A stretch of 20,762 bases of DNA from a virus: IMG/VR virus record IMGVR_UViG_3300044961_000955, positions 1-20,762 of that record, one strand, 5' to 3'. Under the pieces are notes generated by a model. It made no database searches. It saw nothing but the letters and a program-made list of their open reading frames with translations, and was not told the origin of the DNA. The position numbers and the translations under genes are program-made. Position 1 is the stretch's first letter. Each line of letters starts with the position of its first letter. This document shows, piece by piece, positions 13,021 to 19,782 of the stretch.

Positions 13021-13247
13021 CCGCGCGTTATGCCGTGCGGCGGCTGCGCGTTGTGGGCTGCGCTGATCTCGCACGTGCGGTCACGCGGTCTTATGCACCG
13101 GGGTGGCAGCCGAGTGACCGGCCCGTCACGGCGGCCGACTGTCTGACGATCCTCATCAGCGCGAGGGCCGCTGGGGTCGGCACGGTGGCCACGCCCGGCG
13201 AGGTGTTGGCGTGGTGCGAGTTCCACGGGTCGCGGCGGCCGAGGTGA
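13017..13247 (+). CDS. Small hypothetical protein, second gene of plus-strand trio
   Basis: A 76-residue protein whose ATG at 13017 overlaps the preceding TGA (ATGA) and whose own stop overlaps the next GTG (GTGA). The sequence is basic at the N-terminus (RYAVRRLRVVGCADLARAV) and continues with ADCLTILISARAAGVGTV, then GEVLAWCEFH. The Trp-Cys and Phe-His pairs near the end and the three cysteines are the only distinctive points. No domain is recognised. Coupling on both sides supports it as a true gene of this small operon. Confidence 0.7.
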   Translation: MTARYAVRRLRVVGCADLARAVTRSYAPGWQPSDRPVTAADCLTILISARAAGVGTVATPGEVLAWCEFHGSRRPR

Positions 13248-13579
13248 GTGACGCAGCGAGCCGGGCCACTGCGGCGACCACGGTGGCGGCCGGGGTGCTG
13301 AAGACGACGATCTGGGCGTCAGCGGCGGTGATCATGCTGACCATCGCCATCCGATTCGTGTGGCCCGACCCACCATCGCGCCACGTGACAATCGCGGCTG
13401 ACGTCGCCGGCGTGCCCGCTGCCCAGGGCGAGGACGTCGAGCGGCCACCGGCGGCTGCCCCAGCAAGCTCACGGCGACGGCTCGCCGCACCGGTCATCGC
13501 GCCACGCCCCACGATCGAGTGCCGCGACGAGTCTGCGTTCGCGCCGGCGCTGGCCGGCGTCGACGTGGTGTGCCGGTAG
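13244..13579 (+). CDS. Single-pass membrane protein, third gene of plus-strand trio
   Basis: A 111-residue protein from the GTG at 13244, which overlaps the preceding TGA (GTGA). A single transmembrane helix lies at about 20-40 (TIWASAAVIMLTIAIRFVW), preceded by an Ala-rich stretch and followed by a variable Pro/Ala/Arg-rich segment with two cysteines near the end (IECRDES, then VDVVCR). The product may be anchored with its C-terminal part outside the cell. It converges on the lipoprotein gene, leaving about 60 bases between the stops. The function is unknown; small membrane proteins next to TraB-like genes often take part in plasmid spread or entry exclusion, which is only a suggestion here. 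Confidence 0.7.
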   Translation: MSDAASRATAATTVAAGVLKTTIWASAAVIMLTIAIRFVWPDPPSRHVTIAADVAGVPAAQGEDVERPPAAAPASSRRRLAAPVIAPRPTIECRDESAFAPALAGVDVVCR

Positions 13580-13640
13580 CCGCCGGGGCTGGCAGGGGCC
13601 TGCTGGGTCGCCGTCCGGCAGCGAGCAGCGGCGTGAGGGC

Positions 13641-14609
13641 TCAGCCTGCGAGGTTGATGGTCCAGTCGCCGTCGGCGCGAATCACGACCAGGCTCGGCCC
13701 CTTGAACGGTCGACGACCGCTGTACGGACCGATCTCGTTGACCACGAGGTCGGCGAAGCTCGCGCCGGTGGGGTAGTTGCTGACGATGAAGTTGCTGGAC
13801 CCGCTGTGGTTGATCGCGGCGACGCCGTTCGGGCCCGTGTACGCGAGGACGGAGTCGCCGCGGCCCTGGGTGATCGGGTTGAAGGCCAGCACTGCGCTGA
13901 CCGCGTTGACCTGCACGGACCAGTCGCCGTCGGCCTTGACGTCGAGCATTGTCGTGCGCTGGTTCGAGCGGAAGTCGAGGGCCACGGTGCCGTCGTAGGC
14001 GCCGATGGTGTTCACGAGCAGGTCCACCCGTCCGCCGCTGGCGTCGAGACCCGTCACGATGAAGTTGCGGGTGCCGTTGTGGGTGAACCTGACGACTGCT
14101 CGGTCCTCGGGGCGGCCGGTGGGCTTCGCGATGGCTACGACGTTGTCCCCGCGGCCCTGGGTGACGAACGGGAGGGGCGGTGCTGTGGGGGCCGCGGTGG
14201 GCGGAGCCGTGGCGACGGCGCCAGGCGCCGAGGCGGGAGGAGCCGTGGCCTCGGTCGGTGGCGGCGCTGCGGGCGTGGACTCCACTGGCACGGACGCCGG
14301 GGGTGGCGGAGCCGCTGTCGCGGTCGGCGCAGGAGCTGCGGTCGTCGGGGGAGCCACGGCTCGGGCGGTGGTCGCCGACGTCGCTCGCGGTGCGGCCGTC
14401 GTGGCTGCCGTCGTGGCGGCCGAGGTGGTTGCGACCGTCGTCGTCGGTGACGGTGTCGTGGGGGCCGTGGTCACAGGTTCCGGTTTTGCCATCGTCGGCG
14501 CGGTCGTGGTCGCGGCAACCTGCGCGACGGTCGTCGTTGCGACGGTGCTCGATGCGCCGCCACACCCTGCAGCGATCAGAAGGGCGAACGCCAGGAGGTT
14601 GCGCTTCAT
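13641..14609 (-). CDS. Secreted lipoprotein with two repeat beta-domains (probable moron)
   Basis: From the ATG at 14609 the 322-residue protein begins with a lipoprotein signal, MKRNLLAFALLIAAGC, with the lipidated Cys at 16. A linker of about 125 residues, almost wholly Thr, Ala and Pro, follows and probably spans the cell wall. Two homologous domains end the protein (about 150-234 and 247-321), each running TQGRGD-V-A...G...NFIV...DLLVN-IG-Y-G...ADGDW. The domain resembles repeats in extracellular proteins of high-GC actinobacteria. CAGAAT seven bases before the ATG may be the -10 of a leaderless transcript, and the gene stands alone between two terminator-like regions. That is typical of a moron expressed from the prophage; surface change or superinfection exclusion is possible. 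Confidence 0.85.
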   Translation of the reverse strand: MKRNLLAFALLIAAGCGGASSTVATTTVAQVAATTTAPTMAKPEPVTTAPTTPSPTTTVATTSAATTAATTAAPRATSATTARAVAPPTTAAPAPTATAAPPPPASVPVESTPAAPPPTEATAPPASAPGAVATAPPTAAPTAPPLPFVTQGRGDNVVAIAKPTGRPEDRAVVRFTHNGTRNFIVTGLDASGGRVDLLVNTIGAYDGTVALDFRSNQRTTMLDVKADGDWSVQVNAVSAVLAFNPITQGRGDSVLAYTGPNGVAAINHSGSSNFIVSNYPTGASFADLVVNEIGPYSGRRPFKGPSLVVIRADGDWTINLAG

Positions 14610-14733
14610 GAGCGGGATTCTGCCACCGCTGTTCAGCGTCCTCGACCAGGGCCGCTGCTGACGCGTCGATAAGCGCCTACCTCGAGGTCGTCGGCTGCCG
14701 CCGTGGTCCCCGGGGGCTGAGCCCTTGACGCGC
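14610..14733. promoter_or_regulatory. Lipoprotein upstream region with possible leaderless promoter
   Basis: These bases lie between the late-operon terminator and the lipoprotein start. CAGAAT on minus (14622-14617) is seven bases from the ATG and fits TANNNT except at its first base. No Shine-Dalgarno sequence is seen. Nothing else is evident. Confidence 0.35.
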
Positions 14734-14781
14734 AACAGCCCCGCCACCCGGGGCGGAGACCCAAGGTGGCGGGGCTGTGTT
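14734..14781 (-). terminator. Terminator at end of late (tail/lysis) operon
   Basis: AACAGCCCCGCCACC (14734-14748) pairs over 14 bp with GGTGGCGGGGCTGT (14765-14778), with a 16-base loop. It starts about 30 bases after the stop of the last late gene (14811). In the minus direction the stem is followed by T-containing sequence (GTTGCGCG). The AA/TT flanks also allow function in the plus direction. Confidence 0.75.
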
Positions 14782-14810
14782 GTTCGGCGCCGGGGCGGCG
14801 GGGTTGGGGG

Positions 14811-15179
14811 TCAGCCGGCGCGTACTTGCAGGTCGGCGGAACCGAGGTCCTGGACGAGGCCGCCGAGGGTGCCTCGCACCCTGATCGCCCACAGGCCGGC
14901 GCCGAGCGAGGCGAGGTGGGCGGCGGTGATCGTGCAGGTCACGTTGTAGGGCTTGGCGGAGCCGTCGGGGACGGTGGTGGTGCCGTCGGTGCACGTGATG
15001 CCAGATGTGATGGTGACGAGGACGGCACCGCCGAAGGTCGCGAGCTCGATGGAGGGCGCGGTGACGGCGGCGAGGTTGCGCAGTCCTTCGTGGTCCGACG
15101 TGCGCGGGATCGCGAGGTGGATCGTGGCGCTGGTGCCGAGGGTGAGCTCGATTGCTGTGGGGTCGAGATCGTGGCTCAT
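14811..15179 (-). CDS. Virion-associated beta-rich protein, last late gene
   Basis: A 122-residue protein starting with an ATG that overlaps the TGA of the repeat protein (ATGA). It reads as a compact beta-sandwich: TAIELTLGTSATIHLAIPRT, GGAVLVTITSGITCTDGTT, YNVTCTITAAHLASLGAGLW, AIRVRGTLGGLVQDLGSADLQV. The pair of cysteines (about 80 and 97) might form a disulfide or be buried. Alternating strands and the 'W-IRV-GT' ending resemble small immunoglobulin-like or baseplate decoration modules of phage tails. No specific family is claimed. It closes the late operon before the hairpin terminator. Confidence 0.8.
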   Translation of the reverse strand: MSHDLDPTAIELTLGTSATIHLAIPRTSDHEGLRNLAAVTAPSIELATFGGAVLVTITSGITCTDGTTTVPDGSAKPYNVTCTITAAHLASLGAGLWAIRVRGTLGGLVQDLGSADLQVRAG

Positions 15180-17086
15180 GGGCGCCCTTCCGTCCAGGTG
15201 CGTGGGCTGCGGCCGGTGGCGTGGGTGACGTCCGGGCGCGTGGTGGCGGCCGTGGCGGGTGCCCGTGCCGCTGCGGTAGTGCGTGGTGCTCGGCCGGCGG
15301 CCCAGGTGCGGGCGACGCGTGCGAGAACCCAGCGGACGACCACGCCGAGCTGTGCGAGCAGACCGGTTGCGATGTCGGTGACGCCGAGATCGTCGGTGAC
15401 GGCGCGCGCGATGGCGCGCCGATCGGTGGCCGTGTCGTCGAGGCCGAGGGTGTCGACAACGGCCCGAGCGGCGGTGGCTGTGCGATCGGCTGCGTCGACG
15501 ACGCCGAGCTGCTCAGCGATCTGTCGTGCGGACGCGAGCGAGAGTGCGTCGTCGTCGTCGAGGTCGAGGTTGTCGGCGACACTGCGGGCCACCGTGGCGG
15601 TGCGGGTCGTGTCGTCGGTGATGCCGAGTGTGTCGGTGACGGCGCGTACGAAAGACGAGATGAGCGAGGCCACCGCGACGTCGACGAGGTCGAGTGTGTC
15701 GGCGACGCTGCGGGCCGCCGTGGCGGTGCGGGTCGCGACGTCGACGAGGTCGAGTGTGTCGGCGACACTGCGGGCCGCCGTGGCGGTGCGGGTCGCGACG
15801 TCGACGAGGCCGAGGGTGTCGGCGACGCTGCGGGCCGCCGTGGCGGTGCGGGTCGCGGCGTCGACGAGGCCGAGGGTGTCGGCGACGCTGCGGGCCGCCG
15901 TGGCGGTGCGGGCCGCGGCGTCGACCAGGCCCAGGGTGTCGGCGACACTGCGGGCGGCATCGGCGGTGCGGGTCGTGTCGTCGGTGATGCCGAGTGTGTC
16001 GGCGACGCTGCGGGCCGCCGCCGCGGTGCGGGTCGCGACGTCGACCAGGCCCAGGGTGTCGGCCACGGAACGGGCTGCGACAGCCGTACGTGTCGCTGCG
16101 TCGACCAGGCCGAGGGTGTCGGCCACGGCACGGGCCGCGACAGCCGTACGTGTCGCTGCGTCGACCAGGCCGAGGGTGTCGGCCACGGAACGGGCCGCGA
16201 CAGCCGTACGTGTCGCTGCGTCGACCAGGCCGAGGGTGTCGGCGGGTGAGCGGCGGTACGCCTCGGTCGAGGTCAGCGCGTCGACCAGGCCGAGGGTGTC
16301 GGCGGCGGAACGGGCAGCCACCGAAGTGCGCGTCGCGGCGTCGGTGAGCCCGAGCGCGTCGGTTAGTGCGCGCGAGAACGCCGAGCCGCCGGCGGCGGCG
16401 TCGTCGTCGACGCCGACCAACCCCATCGGAGCCGCCAGAAGCGACACGATGTCGGCGGTGGTCAGTGCCCGACCCCACATGGCCTGCCACGCGATCGCCA
16501 CGTTCGTGTGCGTGTTCGCCGTGTAGTAGCCGTGCAGGATCTGCGACGTCGTGCCGTACAGGACCGACGACGCCACGTTGGTCGAGTTGACGATCTCGGT
16601 GAGGCCGGCGTAGGCGATGACACGGGCGCCGGTGTGCACGAGGGTGAGCAGCACGGGCACGCCGTCGGACAGCGCGTACGACGACGCCACCTCGGTGTAA
16701 GAGCCCAGGCTGTTCTTGTTCCAGTTCACGACGATCTGCGTCGAGGCGTTGCAGTACGCAGTGAGACAGGCGAACGGGTCGCTGTTGTTGTTCGTGGCGC
16801 CGACGCCGATCAGCTGCGCGCCCGTCGGGACAGTGCCGTTACGCGCGACCCAGGCAGCCACCGTGAACGGGGGCTGCAGCCGCAGTCGCACGTCGCCCGA
16901 GCCGAAGTCGTAGTACGCACCCGAACCGGTGCCACCGGTGTTGATGTGGCCGACGAGGTCACCGACGGCACGGATCGCACAGTTGCCGGGGTTCGCCACC
17001 GTGCCGCGACGCCCCCCGACGACATCGGCGAACGACCCCACCGACTCGGTGACCCACAGCGCGACAAGCCCCTCGCCGAGGCTCAC
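15176..17086 (-). CDS. LamG-type tail protein with seventeen 20-residue repeats
   Basis: A 636-residue protein from the GTG at 17086, three bases after the previous stop. Residues 1-225 form a concanavalin-like (LamG) sugar-binding module: GLVALWVTESVGSFADVVG, FTVAAWVARNGTVPTGAQLIG, LLTLVHTGARVIAYAGL, and NVAIAWQAMWGRALTTADI. Residues 239-578 are about 17 tandem units of 20 residues with consensus RSVADTLGLVDAATRTATAA; one unit has 22. The last 55 residues are Arg/Ala/Thr-rich. LamG modules occur in tail fibres and receptor-binding proteins, so this is probably a host-recognition or decoration protein with a repetitive stalk. Whether the repeats form a helical or beta-solenoid rod is unknown. 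Confidence 0.87.
   Translation of the reverse strand: MSLGEGLVALWVTESVGSFADVVGGRRGTVANPGNCAIRAVGDLVGHINTGGTGSGAYYDFGSGDVRLRLQPPFTVAAWVARNGTVPTGAQLIGVGATNNNSDPFACLTAYCNASTQIVVNWNKNSLGSYTEVASSYALSDGVPVLLTLVHTGARVIAYAGLTEIVNSTNVASSVLYGTTSQILHGYYTANTHTNVAIAWQAMWGRALTTADIVSLLAAPMGLVGVDDDAAAGGSAFSRALTDALGLTDAATRTSVAARSAADTLGLVDALTSTEAYRRSPADTLGLVDAATRTAVAARSVADTLGLVDAATRTAVAARAVADTLGLVDAATRTAVAARSVADTLGLVDVATRTAAAARSVADTLGITDDTTRTADAARSVADTLGLVDAAARTATAARSVADTLGLVDAATRTATAARSVADTLGLVDVATRTATAARSVADTLDLVDVATRTATAARSVADTLDLVDVAVASLISSFVRAVTDTLGITDDTTRTATVARSVADNLDLDDDDALSLASARQIAEQLGVVDAADRTATAARAVVDTLGLDDTATDRRAIARAVTDDLGVTDIATGLLAQLGVVVRWVLARVARTWAAGRAPRTTAAARAPATAATTRPDVTHATGRSPRTWTEGRP
15353..16372 (-). 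repeat. 60-bp tandem coding repeats (about 17 units)
   Basis: The stretch encodes residues 239-578 of the LamG protein. Neighbouring 60-bp units between about 15660 and 16320 are nearly identical at the DNA level, while the outer units are more diverged. That gradient is what repeated slippage or unequal recombination in the middle of an array produces, so repeat number may vary between phages. Confidence 0.9.
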
Positions 17087-17089
17087 CGC

Positions 17090-17536
17090 TCACACCTCGA
17101 GCGTGTAGGTGCGGTACTTCAGGGTGTTGCCGCTGGCGTTGAGCGCCTGCCCCGTGCTGTTCCGGGCGAACAGGGCGAAGTGCACCGGTGAGATCCTGAT
17201 GCGCTGCAACGGGTTGTTGCCCCTGACGATGCGCTGCGCCGCGGTCGACGCCTGCGTCGGGAACACGGCGATCCGCTGCGCCGACACCTCGTTCACATCG
17301 GACGTGTTCGTGCCGTCCAAGCGCACCACCATGAACACCTCGACGGACCCGCCGGCGGACCGCGCCGACCCTGCGACGCCAAGCACCAGTTCCAGATCCA
17401 TGAACTGGTCGCGGTTCGTCGTGTTGTCGATCAGGCTCGACGCCGCCGAGTTCGCAGCGTTCGCCAACGAGTTCAGTTCCGTCGTCAGCGCGCTGGTGGC
17501 CGACTGCGTGTAGGCGGTGAGCTTGATCGACGGCAT
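17090..17536 (-). CDS. Virion protein, tail or capsid associated
   Basis: A 148-residue protein from the ATG at 17536, overlapping the previous stop in TGATG. It begins with a helical segment rich in Asn/Ala/Ser (SATSALTTELNSLANAANSA) and continues as an extended beta-rich domain: FMDLELVLGVAGSARSAGGSVEVFMVVRLDG, RIAVFPTQAS, IRISPVHFALFARNSTGQAL, NTLKYRTYTLEV. Proteins with this 'LTTELNSL--A-NS' start followed by 'D-ELVL' are met in late operons of many tailed phages and are presumed structural. No precise family name can be given from sequence alone. Confidence 0.75.
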   Translation of the reverse strand: MPSIKLTAYTQSATSALTTELNSLANAANSAASSLIDNTTNRDQFMDLELVLGVAGSARSAGGSVEVFMVVRLDGTNTSDVNEVSAQRIAVFPTQASTAAQRIVRGNNPLQRIRISPVHFALFARNSTGQALNASGNTLKYRTYTLEV

Positions 17537-17841
17537 CAGACCCGCCGCGTCTTGATGATCCGGTCGAACACGGTGGACGCCTGCGTGTCGAGGTTGGCGT
17601 CGGTCGGTGCCGCCAGTTGGCCGGCCGTGTCGAGGAGCGACATGAACAGCCGCACCCACGATGCGGGGAACGTGCCGTCGATGATCGCCTGACAGACCAG
17701 CCACTCGCGCTGGTCGTCGCTGCCGGTCACCGACGGGATGCGCGTGACGGCGCGACGCACGAGCGCCGCCTCGCACCGGCCGTAGGTGTCACCCGACGCC
17801 CTGGTCGCCCGGAACGCTGTGTCGACGTCTGCGTAGGCCAT
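17536..17841 (-). CDS. Small virion-operon protein
   Basis: A 101-residue protein from the ATG at 17841, which shares a base with the previous stop (TGATG); it ends in the same way at the next gene. It reads AYADVDTAFRATRASGDTYG, then LVRRAVTRIPSVTGSDDQRE and CQAIIDGTFPASWVRLFMSLLD. A mixed helical protein with a Trp-x-Arg-Leu-Phe segment is likely. The frame continues upstream of this start by four codons, but the stop overlap selects the ATG. Function unknown; position suggests a tail-associated or assembly protein. Confidence 0.7.
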   Translation of the reverse strand: MAYADVDTAFRATRASGDTYGRCEAALVRRAVTRIPSVTGSDDQREWLVCQAIIDGTFPASWVRLFMSLLDTAGQLAAPTDANLDTQASTVFDRIIKTRRV

Positions 17842-18068
17842 CACACACCCCACACGGCAGGATCGGGGCCCTTCACGGTGACGGGGTCACCGTTGCCGTC
17901 GAGCACCGGCTCGCCGTGCTCGTCGAGGACCGGGCCGACGTGCGGCGGTTCGCCCGCCGCCATCGGAGCGGGGCGAGTGCTGTCGTCGCCCCACACGGCG
18001 GGATCGGGGCCCTTCACGGTGACGGTGACGGCGTCGGTGACGCCTGCGGGATCGGAGAAGTCGCTCAT
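17841..18068 (-). CDS. Short acidic repeat protein, function unknown
   Basis: A 75-residue protein from the ATG at 18068, one base after the previous stop. It contains VTVKGPDPAVWG twice, at about residues 16-27 and at the C-terminus, joined by an Asp/Glu/Gly/Pro-rich segment (VLDEHGEPVLDGNGDPV). It looks like a disordered or linker-type protein carrying two copies of a short binding peptide. Such peptides could tether neighbouring virion proteins, which is a guess. No family is recognised. Confidence 0.65.
   Translation of the reverse strand: MSDFSDPAGVTDAVTVTVKGPDPAVWGDDSTRPAPMAAGEPPHVGPVLDEHGEPVLDGNGDPVTVKGPDPAVWGV
17848..18025. repeat. 37-bp direct repeat within a small late gene
   Basis: 17848-17884 and 17989-18025 are identical except for one base (A at 17859, G at 18000), 141 bp apart. 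They encode the two GPDPAVWG copies. The near-identity at DNA level suggests a recent duplication within the gene. Confidence 0.85.
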
Positions 18069-18069
18069 G

Positions 18070-18603
18070 TCATGCCCCCAGCAGGTCGTGGGTCCAGTCG
18101 ACCTGGAGCGTGTCCAGCGACCCCTTGTTCACGGTCGGGCTGAGCAACGCGCGAGCGATCGTGTTCGCCGCGGCGCCGGCAACGTCCGTGAGCGGCGACT
18201 CGTTCGTGATGACGGCCTCGGCGAGGCCGGTGGCGGTGGCGACGCCGGCCGCCCACGTCGACCGCCACGCGATGCGCCGCGACGACCCGCTCAGCGCGCT
18301 GGTCGGGTACCCGCCGGTGATCGGCGCGTTGGAACCGGTCGTGTAGGTCACGATCGCCGCCCCCGCGCCCGTCTTGGCCACCGCGGTGGTGCCGGTGCCG
18401 AGACGCATCCCGGTCACCTGCCCAGGCGGCGAGCCGATGCCCGCCGCGCGCTCGCCGTAATACTGGTCGCCCACCTGGGTCACCAGGTTGTCGAAGGTGT
18501 GGTCGTAGGCCAACAGCATCCGGTCGCTGTGGAACAGCGACGGGGACCAGAGGCGGACACGGACGCGGCCACGGATGCCGCTGCGATCGAGACTGATGCT
18601 CAT
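18070..18603 (-). CDS. Virion protein of late operon
   Basis: A 177-residue protein from the ATG at 18603, overlapping the holin-like stop (ATGA). It has a basic beta-type start (SGIRGRVRVRLWSPS), a helical part (FDNLVTQVGDQYYGERAAGI), then Gly/Thr-rich strands: GMRLGTGTTAVAKTGAGAAI, TGSNAPITGGYPTSALSGSS, ITNESPLTDVAGAAANTIAR. This mix is typical of structural proteins at the end of tail operons in actinophages. The end, DTLQVDWTHDLLGA, is a usual strand-rich closing. The exact role (tail tip, fibre or decoration) is not clear. Confidence 0.75.
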   Translation of the reverse strand: MSISLDRSGIRGRVRVRLWSPSLFHSDRMLLAYDHTFDNLVTQVGDQYYGERAAGIGSPPGQVTGMRLGTGTTAVAKTGAGAAIVTYTTGSNAPITGGYPTSALSGSSRRIAWRSTWAAGVATATGLAEAVITNESPLTDVAGAAANTIARALLSPTVNKGSLDTLQVDWTHDLLGA

Positions 18604-18788
18604 GGGTTGCCGTCCTTTCCGACGGGCGTGACACGCGAACGCGTGACGACGGACAGCAGCGCCGCCGTGGCGGCGACGATCGCGCCGACCTGCTCGGCGC
18701 TCAGGTCGAAGCCGAACGCCACCGCCAGGGCGACGACGGCCTGCACGGCGCCGAGGATCAGCGCCGGTTCACGGTCGAGCAGCGTCAC
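18600..18788 (-). CDS. Holin-like small membrane protein
   Basis: A 62-residue protein from the GTG at 18788, overlapping the previous TGA (GTGA). It has two hydrophobic helices, ILGAVQAVVALAVAFGF (about 11-27) and VGAIVAATAALLSVVTR (about 34-50), joined by DLSAEQ, and a basic C-terminus. This fits class II holins, which collect in the cytoplasmic membrane and open it at lysis time so that endolysin reaches the wall. It lies two genes after the endolysin and its product resembles short membrane proteins in the lysis cassettes of other actinophages. Final proof would need lysis tests. Confidence 0.8.
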   Translation of the reverse strand: MTLLDREPALILGAVQAVVALAVAFGFDLSAEQVGAIVAATAALLSVVTRSRVTPVGKDGNP

Positions 18789-19075
18789 GGCGTCTCCTCG
18801 CGGTGATGAGGGGTTGCGTACGGCGCGTCCCCAGATGCGCGGCCGAGCGCGACGACGAGGATGTCCTCCAGCCGGCCGACGCGACGGTCGAGCACTCGTG
18901 TGTCGGAGGAGTGAGCGGCCGACGAGGCGGTCATGCGTTCCTCGATCCTGGCCACGACCTGCCCGAGCCGGACCTGCTCGCGGATCGACCAGCCGAGCAG
19001 GCCGGACACGACCAGCACGCCGAGCGACGACAGCGCCGCGAACACGCCGTCGGCGATCACCACCGCCGCGATCAC
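18785..19075 (-). CDS. Membrane-anchored coiled-coil protein of lysis cassette
   Basis: A 96-residue protein from the GTG at 19075, overlapping the endolysin stop (GTGA). It has one long N-terminal membrane helix (AAVVIADGVFAALSSLG and VLVVSGLLGWSI), a charged helix likely to form a coiled coil (IREQVRLGQVVARIEERM, then TRVLDRRVGRLEDILV), and a short tail. The pattern resembles small membrane proteins with a coiled coil (such as DUF2746-type proteins) placed beside holins in actinophage lysis cassettes. A second holin, an antiholin or a lysis accessory role are all possible. Confidence 0.72.
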   Translation of the reverse strand: MIAAVVIADGVFAALSSLGVLVVSGLLGWSIREQVRLGQVVARIEERMTASSAAHSSDTRVLDRRVGRLEDILVVALGRASGDAPYATPHHREETP

Positions 19076-19782
19076 GGCCACTCCGGCGTGCCCGGCGCCA
19101 ACGGGAACGCCCGCACCACCGCGGACACGGTGGTCTGCCGAGCACCGAACAGCCGCTCGAGCTCGGCCAGCTCGGCGGTCGTGGCGATGCGGCGGCGGTA
19201 GTCGCCGACGAGCCATGTCGCCTGGTCCGCTCGGTCGGTCTCGACGAGGATGCGCATGTCGACCTCCAGCGCTGGGGGGACGGGCGGGGGTGCGGGGGGC
19301 TCGGGTTCGGCGAGGCCGAGCACGGCGCGCACGGCGGCGACGGTGAGGGTCGCTGCGGCGGCGGTGGTGAGCTCGAGGTGCACGTGGTCGTGGTGCCCGG
19401 CGCGCGGCGTGAGCCGCCAGCGCCCCAGGATCGGCAGTGAGAGGTTGTCGCTGGTCCAGGTGCGGCCGGCCCAGATGATCCGCATCACCCCGAGCACCTC
19501 GTGATGCTCGACGAGCGCGGAGCACAGTTCGTCTGCGAGCCGCTTCTCGCGTGGGACCGACGCGTTGGCCATCCGGTCGAGCGCCGCGCCGCGGGCGTGC
19601 CAGGACCAGCGTGGTGGCCGGGAGCCGGCGACGGGGCGAGCGTGGAAGCAGCCGCCCGACCGCAGTTCGGGCCACCGCTCGCCGAGCACGACGCCGAGGG
19701 CCCGGGCGCCTGTCTGACAGGTCTGGCCGGGCCAGTCCGGCGACAGCGAGACGAGGGGTGCGGTCTCGTAGCGCATGGTCAT
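19072..19782 (-). CDS. Endolysin, peptidase M15 / VldE (ARB-07466)-like
   Basis: The 236-residue protein starts at the ATG at 19782, overlapping the upstream TGA (ATGA). The metal-site pattern of the M15-like family is visible: SWHARGAALD (H62 and D69) and GHHDHVHLEL (H130-H135), preceded by the strand GVMRIIWAGRTW typical of VldE/ARB-07466-like domains. Such enzymes cut peptide bonds in peptidoglycan. After a Pro-rich linker (about 157-172) comes a 60-residue module, MRILVETDRADQATWLVGDYRRRI...ELAELERLFG, of a kind often found at the C-terminus of actinophage endolysins, perhaps for cell-wall binding. No signal peptide is seen, so holin-dependent release is expected, and holin candidates follow directly. 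Confidence 0.85.
   Translation of the reverse strand: MTMRYETAPLVSLSPDWPGQTCQTGARALGVVLGERWPELRSGGCFHARPVAGSRPPRWSWHARGAALDRMANASVPREKRLADELCSALVEHHEVLGVMRIIWAGRTWTSDNLSLPILGRWRLTPRAGHHDHVHLELTTAAAATLTVAAVRAVLGLAEPEPPAPPPVPPALEVDMRILVETDRADQATWLVGDYRRRIATTAELAELERLFGARQTTVSAVVRAFPLAPGTPEWP

Noticed and set aside
15660-16320. Regular 60-bp array considered as a CRISPR
   Set aside because: There are no alternating unique spacers; the units are contiguous coding repeats in frame with a protein.
14766-16526. Long plus-strand open frame (586 codons) opposite the tail repeat protein
   Set aside because: It is antisense to the LamG repeat gene; its Val/Ala/Arg/Ser repeats merely mirror the 60-bp array, and it has no ribosome binding site or sensible neighbours.
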